Origin: Zeus faber
Taxonomy: Eukaryota; Chordata; Actinopteri; Zeiformes; Zeidae
DNA length: 64,000 nucleotides
Direction of reading: 5' to 3'
NCBI GenBank assembly: GCA_960531495.1
Contig: OY482846.1
Coordinates: 50,190,361 to 50,254,360 of the forward strand
Positions 56,541 through 64,000 of the stretch are shown piece after piece. The notes below the pieces were generated by a model. It saw nothing but the letters and a program-made list of their open reading frames with translations. It was not told the origin of the DNA and made no database searches. Numbering within the stretch: the stretch's first letter is position 1; each line of letters opens with the position of its first letter. The position numbers and the translations under genes were made by a program.

Positions 56541-56712
56541 GGTCTAGTAATCTAAAGGTTGCTGGTTGGATCCCAGGCTCCTCCTGCTAGCATACCGTAG
56601 TGTCCTTGAGCAAGACACTTAACCCCTAATTGCTCCTGATGGCTGCGTCCGTCGCTGTTTGAATAATTGTAAGTCGCTTTGGATAAAAGCGTCTGCTAAA
56701 TGCAATGCACCA
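56541..56712 (+). mobile_element. tRNA-derived SINE, copy 2 (5' truncated)
   Basis: Starts inside the tRNA-like head (GGTCTAGTAATCTAAAGGTT), has the B-box-like TTGGATCCC, the TGTCCTTGAGCAAGACACTT body and the tail GTCGCTTTGGATAAAAGCGT then CTGCTAAATGC. Same family as 43754-43952. Confidence 0.9.
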
Positions 56713-57781
56713 AACGAAAGCAAAAGACTGAGGAACGTCCCGTCCCTCGCAAGTGTAAAATGTGGAATAATAAGGTGTTCAAGCTGCCATCAGGGAAATA
56801 CAACCTTCCTCTAACTCAGGGCTCCCAAACTGTTTGATGTGGACTCCCCGTTGGCGGGCTGAGCTCTAGCTGAGAAAATTGCGACGTGCGATGTTTGCAA
56901 ATTGAACATTTAACTTAGACCCCACCCTCATCAGTGACCCCGTCAGGCAGAGATGGCTTGTGAATGTTCTGGAGGTGGTTCCTTAAGGGATGCTCCATCC
57001 CTGCATGCCAGCTGTCTACGTGTAACCCTCTGATTTTGACTGGAAGGCAGAACACAAGACGCCATTCGGCTCCGGCGACAGCCTTTTATTACACCAGCGC
57101 CTGGCAATAAAAACACAACAAAACTTTGGCACACCGACTCCAGCTACGCTCCAAATCAAAATCCTAAATAAGACAATTATACATTTTTCTTAATAACGAT
57201 GCAAAAAAATAGCGGAAGAGATACTGCATCTTCATATGAATCTCGGCAAATAATGAACTTAAATTACAACACAAACAAACTTACAAACATTAATAAAATA
57301 CAGCAGTGGATCTGCGGAGCAACCTACCGGCCTCCTAGTCACCATGGATACAGGGAGCCGGAACCGGAAGTCTCAGGGACTTCACCCTCCCAACGCAATT
57401 TTAAAACTTAATAAAAGTAAAAGTGCCAGGTGGAAAAATAAAAGTACTTTAGAACATATTTTGACGAAGTTCACTATATATATGTATAAAAGACATTTAC
57501 ACTTTGGTTACAATAGCTCAACGTGAGGCTGCAGAGGGGATCAAGTTGCCCAGCTCCTGTGAATTTAAGGAAATACATCTTCCAAGATCTCAGCAGCTAC
57601 ATTTGCAACAACTGTAAACTATAAACAGCTGTAAAAAGCAAATTTCCTCCCATAAAGCTTGAGTGTCCCTTGAAGGTTCTGCCGTACCTGCACATTAGGG
57701 CTCCCGGCTTCACTTTCCTGCTGCTGTGTTAATTCAATTGAGTTGACTTGGCTCTAATTCCGTTGTTTTACTCCCTGGTAG

Positions 57782-57878
57782 GAGTCACCCTGTTTGTGGC
57801 ACTTTACGACTACGAGGCGAGGACGGAGGACGACCTCAGCTTCAGGAAAGGAGAGAAGTTCCAGATCATCAACAGCAC
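57782..57878 (+). CDS. fyn: fyn tyrosine kinase, second coding exon (start of SH3 domain)
   Basis: Ninety-seven bases between acceptor CTGGTAG and donor AC|GTGAGT. The split Gly codon joins in frame to exon 52817-53079, and the exon ends in phase 2. It encodes residues 85-117, beginning with [25 protein letters not shown] (91-95) and the acidic EDD of the RT loop are hallmark SH3 residues that bind Pro-rich ligands and the SH2-kinase linker in the autoinhibited enzyme. KGEKFQII is the following strand. The rest of SH3 (the conserved WW-containing strand) is not found before 64000, so the next exon lies outside the window. Confidence 0.97.
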
Positions 57879-58829
57879 GTGAGTCAGGGCAGCTGCTGGT
57901 TTCTGGGAATGCTTGATGGTCTGATATCTGGTGTTGGCCGGTGTTTGGTACAAGCGTGGCATCTCCACCGAGAGGAAGATGGCGGATGAAAGTGGCGGTC
58001 GGAGTATTTTAAGCACCGATCCGGACCTCATTTTGTGGTAAGAACTCAGCCTGGTTACATTTCTGCTTGGCGTATGAAGAACCTGGCTCCTCAGTCTGTT
58101 TAAAGCTGGGGCCGCATGACGTGACTTTCAAGGACGGTTTGGCCACGATTTGAGATGGGGCAGAGTCAGGTTAGTCCTGGGTGGTCGAATCCGAGCTCTC
58201 AACCATGTGTGCGAGAGTGAAAGACTCAAATCTGCCTCCACGCGATCCCAATCGCTCGGCCAGGTCACCATTCAATCAGACGTGCGATTTTTATCAGGGA
58301 GTCTTTCCAAAATCCTTTGGTGTGTGTGCGCGTCAGAGCCTCAAATAGCAACGGCAATGCAGACGAACAGCCAATGAGATGGGAGGCAAATAAAGCAGCG
58401 AGTGTGGACTTCTAAAATGGAGGAGGAATGTGGAACAGTGTTGACTCACGAGGGTCTGATCAGTGGAGAACGTCAGCGCTGCAGGTTCGTTGCACAGACA
58501 ACCACAACAGCATCCATCTTGGTTTCGGTGTTAAAATACCACAAGATATTTTGCCTCCGTGCAGCGCTGGAGCTCCGCAGAACTCCGACCGTCCGTTCTC
58601 CGTCTTCAGATTTGTGCCCCTCAGAGACGGCAGGTGTTGTGTGTGTGCGCAGAAGGGAGTGAACATGTTGTTAAATGTGCGCTGATGCATGTGTTCATTG
58701 TCGTTCTCCATTTCAAAAAATCACGTCCTGTAATGTGACCTTGGCTTTAGCAGAAATCCATAAAAAAAAAACCTCTGACAAAAAAAAAAGAATATTACCT
58801 TGAGGAAATTCACAAATCTAAAGTTGAGA

Positions 58830-59066
58830 TTTGTTTTGCATGTTTCTAACACCACCTGCCTTCACTAGATGCACTGCACTGAATCCTTTTTACCAGGAGA
58901 AAATTGATCCCAAATGCACTCATATTTGGTATCACGGTGGCATTGAACAACTCCAATAAGTAGAGTCATGTTCTCAAGTACCTTTCTGAGATGTTTCTAC
59001 CACGTCCAGAAGAACCGGAGTGATTCAAACAGGAAGCAGCTCTGAAACGGGAGAGAAACTGAACAA
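58830..59066. repeat. dispersed repeat family D, copy 2
   Basis: Same order of conserved words as 55205-55460, for example GTGGCATTGAACAAC, CATGTTCTCAAGTACCTTTC, GAGATGTTTCTACCA and ACAGGAAGCAGCTCTGAAAC. Confidence 0.7.
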
Positions 59067-59100
59067 ACTAAAACGAAAAAGAGAGAGGATCCAAATAAGA

Positions 59101-59390
59101 GTGTGTGTTACAGTGTGTTCACATTGATCAGACTTTTATCCAAAGCAACTTACAATTGTTCAAACACCGACAGACGCAGCCATCAGGAGCAATGAGGGGT
59201 TAGTGTCTTGCTCAAGGACACTACAGCATGCTAGCAGGAGGAGCCTGGGATCCAACCAGCAACCTTTAGATGACTAGACCACCAGCTCTACCTCCTGAGC
59301 CTCATGTACCTCATGTGTTGTGGTGTGTTACAGTGTGTTCATGTGTTGTTGTGTGTTACAGTGTGTTCATGTGTTGTTGTGTGTTACATG
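59101..59390. repeat. 28-bp minisatellite interrupted by a SINE
   Basis: GTTACAGTGTGTTC words at 59107, 59327 and 59355, with a GTTACATG variant at 59383. The last three are spaced exactly 28 bp. The 220-bp gap between the first two equals the inserted SINE (59124-59305) plus about one unit. Confidence 0.85.
59124..59305 (-). mobile_element. tRNA-derived SINE, copy 3 (minus strand)
   Basis: The reverse complement shows the same head (TCAGGAGGTAGAGCTGGTGG), B-box-like TTGGATCCC, TGTCCTTGAGCAAGACACTA body and a CTTTGGATAAAAGTCTG tail as copy 1. Inserted in a 28-bp minisatellite. Confidence 0.9.
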
Positions 59391-59399
59391 TTTATATCG

Positions 59400-60066
59400 G
59401 TCTCTGAGATTCCCTAAACATGTTTTTGGAGTTTTTTGTTGAAATACCGCTCAGATGATGCATTCTAACCGTTGTAACACACCTCTAAACCATCCTGTTC
59501 CAAAACGGGCTGTTTGTCGTGGGAGGAGCCACTCGCCCCAGGCTCTTAGTTCTGTGAGCCAATGGGGTTCGAGCGTGGCTTCCGGGTTCTGTTGTATTTA
59601 CTCTGTAAACTTTCACTGATTTCACCTTATCAGTCACTAAAATCTCTTTCTGATCAAATTTGAGACGAGAAATACTCAATCCAGCTGCTGAATCTTCATC
59701 ATACACCTACGAGGCCTCGTTTAAAGGTTTGTTCCATCTTTGGTTGCCGTGCTCCAGGCTTGTGGGAGACAGGGACACTGCACCACCACGCACCTGGATT
59801 TTTCAAATACTTTGGTATTTGGTATTTACACTGTTGGTATTAATTCCTCTTTCTTTTAAACTTGTTTGTTGAGTTGCTCATGTGGGGATGGTTCTAATTC
59901 TACTGAGGCCCAACGTGACATAGGGATGGGCTGCAAACGTGAACGGGTTGTTTCACCACGTATCTTCTGAAACAGACAGCTCGCAAAAAAATGACTGGTT
60001 CGTCTTATTTCACAGTTTAGTTCCATCAGAGACCCAAATGTATGTACACAAACACTGAAAACATCC
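59400..60066. repeat. dispersed repeat family C, copy 2
   Basis: 59416-59650 and 59938-60064 correspond to 38080-38290 and 38570-38745. The block between (59651-59937) differs from the block between the matches in copy 1. Confidence 0.75.
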
Positions 60067-60155
60067 CTTTAAGACTTTCTCTCTGAACTTATGCAGCTGC
60101 CCAGGGGGCTCCACCCTGCTGGCTAGTCCTCCAACCACCCAGCACAACCACACCA

Positions 60156-60156
<1 letters not shown>

Positions 60157-60215
<59 letters not shown>
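60157..60215. repeat. (GT)n microsatellite
   Basis: About 28 GT units. Confidence 0.97.
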
Positions 60216-60217
<2 letters not shown>

Positions 60218-60340
60218 ACGTATGCACGTGTGGCTGCCAGCTGTTGAGCCACGACGGCCTCAACGGATGGTTTTCATTTTCTCTGTTTCTGGGGGAGTCC
60301 ATCTCCCAGCATGCCTTAGTGACCCTCGCCAGCCTCCCTC

Positions 60341-60378
60341 CCTCTGTCTCTCTCTCTCTGTCTCTCTCTCTGTCTCTG

Positions 60379-60429
<51 letters not shown>

Positions 60430-60502
60430 GTCTCTCTCTCTCTCTCTGTCTCTCTCTCTCTCTCTGTCGCTCTCTCTCTGTCTCTCTCTCTGTCTCTCTC
60501 TG

Positions 60503-60536
<34 letters not shown>

Positions 60537-60664
60537 TGTCGCTCTCTGTCTCTCTCTGTCTCTCTCTGTCTCTCTCTCTCTCTCTCTGTCGCTCTCTCTC
60601 TCTCTCTGTCTCTCTCTCTGTCTCTCTCTCTGTCTCTCTCTCTCTCTCTCTGTCGCTCTCTCTG

Positions 60665-60695
<31 letters not shown>

Positions 60696-60714
60696 GTCTC
60701 TGTCGCTCTCTCTG

Positions 60715-60745
<31 letters not shown>

Positions 60746-60746
60746 G

Positions 60747-60778
<32 letters not shown>

Positions 60779-60854
60779 TCTCTGTCGCTCTCTCTCTCTC
60801 TCTGTCTCTCTCTCTCTCTCTGTCGCTCTCTCTCTCTCTCTGTCTCTCTCTCTG

Positions 60855-60885
<31 letters not shown>

Positions 60886-60950
60886 GTCGCTCTCTCTCTC
60901 TCTCTGTCTCTCTCTGTCTCTCTCTCTCTCTCTGTCTCTCTCTCTCTCTG
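60341..60950. repeat. 610-bp (TC)n array with TCTG and GTCGC interruptions
   Basis: CT dinucleotides broken by TG or GTCGC at irregular 6-20 base spacing. The minus strand gives a 250-residue Arg/Glu/Asp-rich frame resembling an RS/RE domain, which is an artefact of the repeat. Confidence 0.97.
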
Positions 60951-61530
60951 GGTTTGTCTGCAGTGGTGCAGTGCCATTTGAGGAGACGTCAGGCTGCTAG
61001 TTAGAGGGTGGGGTGTAATCCTCCGCCCTGCTCTCTGGTACGTTTCAACAGTCATTACGCTGATTGGTGCCTGCGCCGTCACAAGGGGGGGAAACCATGA
61101 CCCAGGTTTTACATATTTCTAGATCAGGTCCGATACTGTTCTTATTCTGATTGTGTGCTCTGTGTACCTGGGTGCCCCCTCGTCTACACCAAACCTCCTT
61201 CCCCCTCATTCCGTTGCGTTGTTTTATACATGGTCATGAACCACCAGGTTGTCAGAATGTTATCTTCTGAATGATCATCTACAGATCAGCTGTGTGACTG
61301 TCCTTACTGTACTGTAGATGGTACTAATAGTAGTAGTAGAAATAGTTTTTTTGTTGAATGGGAATTTTATCCACGTTCCACAAGTGCAGATAATTACTGT
61401 TTTTGTTGGAGTTTCTTACTGATGTACATCATCATGGACCGTCCTAACGACACACAGTTGTTCTCTGAAGGTTATTAACAGGATGTTGATCCATTTGTAG
61501 TTCATTAGATTGGCTATTTCCATTTCAGTG

Positions 61531-62015
61531 GTGGAAAAAGTAGTGGAAAGCCGCTCTTGAGTAAAAGTAGAGATATCTTACTAAAAAACTACTCTGGTAA
61601 AAGTGAAAGTCACTCATTAGAAACTACTTCAGTAAAAGTCTTAAATTAGCTGATATTAAATGTACTTAATGTACATCTTTCACTCTGACATAGGAAAAGA
61701 TTTATTGTAAATATGGCCCCGGGTGTTGGTCTCCATCAGTCGTAGCAGGTGTAGGTGCGGGTGGAGCAGCATCACCGCTGGAGGAGGTGGTCGCTCTCCA
61801 ACACGCTGCTCTAGTTGTGTCTCTCTGGGACACGTCTGTACAAAGTTGTTCAGGGGAAATGTATTGGAGTAAAAGTCAACTTTTTGGGGGCTAAATGGAG
61901 TTCAGTAAAAGCAAAAATCAACAGAAATATAATAACTCAAGTAAAGTACACATACTGCCAAAAAATACTTAAGTACAGTAAGTAGTACAGTATTTTTACT
62001 CCATTGCTTTCCACC
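61531..62015 (-). repeat. dispersed repeat family A, copy 2 (inverted)
   Basis: Reverse complement of blocks in 13150-13870. The core 61726-61838 matches 13530-13646 nearly base for base, and 61845-61975 matches 13170-13315. Lacks about 200 bp present in copy 1. Confidence 0.8.
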
Positions 62016-63064
62016 ACGGGTCCATTTTCAGCTTGTTTTCTCCTGCCTCCATCACTCATTTTTAAGACCAGAACAAAATTTCAGGACATTTTATTTGGCA
62101 GGTGTGTGGTGTTATGGGCTATGGATGGGCCCAAAGTGGCTTTGACTTTTTGCACCACCATTAAAATGACATGGTGAAACCAAAATATATTGTATAATGC
62201 AGTGAAGCCAAAGTGAACCCGGACTTGCTGTGCCCTCCACTGGAGATGACTCAAAGAGGAAAAATGTAGTTCTAGTCTGCGAGGTGAGGTCCAGTTTAAA
62301 ATACGAGGTCCATTTCCAAGTGTTTGATCCACTCTACAATGGTAGGTCCATTTAGAAAGATAGGTCCAGTCTACGAGGCTAGGTCCAGTTTAGAAGGGCT
62401 CAACCGTCAGCTAACCTTCATCCACCTCTCCCATTCCACCCCCATCCATCCTGTCCTCCACCCTCTTCTTCCCTCCATTCCTCCACCATTATCTGCTGGC
62501 TCACTGTGGCTGCAGCTCCATCCAGCTGCTCACACTGCCCCCTGCTGGCTGCAGACAGAACCGCAGTGCTGTCTGTCAGTCAGTGTGTGTCGCTGGTTCG
62601 CTCGTTCGAGTTGAGTCCAGAAGATTTTAGTTTTTTTGTATCTGCTTCACGTGTGTTTTATTTTTCATGTAAGTTGTTCCTCAGAGACCCAGGAAGAGTC
62701 TTCAGTTTTTACGTGGGGTGAGAAAGCCGTGGAGGCTGGGAGGGAGAATCCTTAGGGTTTGGGACGCGGTGGGAGGAGGTTTTCACATGTCACACCAGCT
62801 CTGTTGTCAAGCAACAATGAAAACATTTATGTTCAGTTGTTTGGGGTCACAACTTTCAGTCAGTTGAGCTTCCTTTGTGTGTAACATACAATTAACATGC
62901 AAACACACACACACACACACACACACATCGATCCCCCGCCGCCCTGAGTGTTTGGTTTAGCAGCAACATGGATGTATCGCAGTCTTTGTGTATCCACAGT
63001 GAACAAACATGTTTTCATAATCAAGAAGTAACTGGTGACATTTCTGCGAATTGTACCAAGTTAG
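62016..63064. other. unique DNA with (CA)n at 62902-62928
   Basis: GGTCCA(T/G)TTT-type words recur at 62291, 62345 and 62383 as a weak tandem. No gene. Confidence 0.5.
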
Positions 63065-63149
<85 letters not shown>

Positions 63150-63150
63150 G
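63065..63150. repeat. (GT)n microsatellite
   Basis: About 42 GT units. Confidence 0.97.
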
Positions 63151-63599
63151 CTTTCGTATGGAACTGAATCTCTGCGTCTATGTACATGTGTGAACCATGG
63201 TGTGCACAGGCCTGTCTGCATCTACATGTGAGTGTTTGTTTGTTTGTGTCACATGTATATAAATATGTATGCATGCATCAGTAATAATGAATATTAAAGC
63301 CCTCAGCCGAGCGTCTCCTAAAAGCAGCCCGTTATGTGTGCGTTGAAACACTCCAACACAGCTCCATTTAACACTCAGCAGCTTCACCAAAGGAAACTAT
63401 TATACCGTAGTAGCAGAATTTTAAAACATCTTCAACTCTTTATAACAATCACATAGTATTGATACTGCCGAATTAATTCTGGATTACAGCTTTTTAGGCG
63501 GGGTGGGCGCTACCACAATATCATCTTATTTAATATCCATACTCACATGTAAACGTTGTTAGACTGGTGAGGAACAGTCCTTCTCTCGGCTCCTTTACA

Positions 63600-64000
63600 A
63601 ACCATCTTTAATCACTTGGAGCTGAAATCCTCTTGTGACGGGAGGTGAACGAGGACGGATGTGATTCCAATACGGGAAGTTTTGACCGACGGACCGACGG
63701 CGCGACCGATGGCGGTTTAACCCCAAACTGACGTGTCACGCCGAACAAGCCTCCGCGGCGTCTCCTTGACCCGACGGCCCAGACCGAGCCCCACGCGGTG
63801 CGGACGGAGCTGCGGTGGGCGGGGGTGGAGAGATGTTTGAATGGCGGTGTGTGGGCAGAGGGAAAGGTCATGGAGTGAACCCTCCTCCCCCTCCTCCTCC
63901 TCCCGTTTGACTCGAGCCGACACACTTCAAACCGCCGCCACCGCGTGCCAAGCAGCTCGCCGCCGCCACCGCCACCACCGCCACCACCGCCCGACCGTCA
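63600..64000. other. GC- and CpG-rich block at window edge
   Basis: G+C and CpG rise from about 63650, ending in (GCCGCCACC)n trinucleotide words. It has CpG-island character and could be an alternative internal promoter or enhancer of fyn or the edge of another gene. The block is cut by the window end. Confidence 0.35.

Larger units (their letters stand above)
53080..57781 (+). other. fyn: fyn intron (phase 1) between coding exons
   Basis: Starts GTGAGG and ends TTTTACTCCCTGGTAG. Its 4.7 kb hold a 10-bp array, two repeat fragments, a C-rich tract, part of repeat family D and a SINE, each listed separately. The open frame at 53472-54167 inside it has no recognised domain. Other parts (53200-54100, 55461-56540, 56713-57760) show nothing I can name. 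Confidence 0.93.
57879..64000 (+). other. fyn: fyn intron (phase 2), continuing past the window
   Basis: I searched the + strand for the next SH3 exon (a Gly-Asp-Trp-Trp coding core) and did not see it, so the intron is at least 6.1 kb. It contains SINE, repeat-family and microsatellite copies listed separately. 57885-58830 and 61000-61530 show no gene. Confidence 0.85.

Noticed and set aside
43754-59305. tRNA genes at SINE heads
   Set aside because: A and B boxes are present, but the cloverleaf is not complete and each is fused to a SINE body and tail.
60123-61082. Minus-strand frame of 319 codons rich in Arg-Glu/Asp repeats, resembling an RS/RE domain
   Set aside because: Entirely the translation of the (TC)n array with TCTG interruptions, plus the adjacent (GT)n.
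57879-64000. Search for the next SH3 exon of fyn
   Set aside because: No Gly-Asp-Trp-Trp coding core was found on the + strand, so the exon is placed outside the window.

Overview
This window looks like nuclear DNA of a teleost fish, probably a percomorph. I infer this from the load of simple-sequence and minisatellite DNA, from fish-type L2/Rex1-like LINEs, tRNA-derived SINEs and Tc1-like fossils, and from a recognisable vertebrate Src-family kinase gene split by introns. Almost all of the 64 kb is intergenic or intronic. There is no bacterial-style gene organisation, and most long open frames are by-products of tandem repeats.

The one host gene I can name with confidence is fyn, on the + strand. 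Its first coding exon (52817-53079, ATG at 52827) encodes the acylated SH4/unique region. The second coding exon (57782-57878) starts the SH3 domain. The rest of SH3 and the SH2 and kinase domains must lie beyond the right edge. A CpG-rich block at 41.1-41.7 kb and a TATA-containing block at 37.28 kb are unproven candidates for upstream fyn promoters. A 43-base antisense exon-like fragment at 25.69-25.74 kb encodes the hinge of a Csk/Src-type tyrosine kinase. It has splice signals on both sides but no companion exons that I can find.

Layout: 0-8 kb holds AT-rich DNA, a young LINE 3' end and several minisatellites. 8.6-10.2 kb holds two abutting Tc1-like transposon fossils. 10.2-19.6 kb holds MITE-like repeats, two striking hairpins, a 730-bp GATA/GACA array, an 840-bp 15-bp minisatellite and a purine tract. 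19.6-29 kb is mostly unique sequence with CA, GA and 10-bp arrays. 29.2-35.7 kb is two LINEs head to tail: an RT-bearing 5'-truncated copy that is nearly intact, and a decayed L2 with an esterase-type ORF1. 35.7-52.8 kb mixes unique DNA, SINEs, an 11-bp minisatellite split by a LINE fragment, and microsatellites. 52.8-64 kb is the 5' part of fyn with repeat-filled introns.

I found no RNA genes other than tRNA-derived SINEs, no CRISPR array and no coherent new multi-gene system. The most unusual features are the orphan kinase exon, a cluster of perfect or near-perfect snap-back palindromes (9.35, 10.74, 16.05 and 29.2 kb), higher-order structure in the 15-bp minisatellite, and several dispersed repeat families that can be defined from copies within this window alone.
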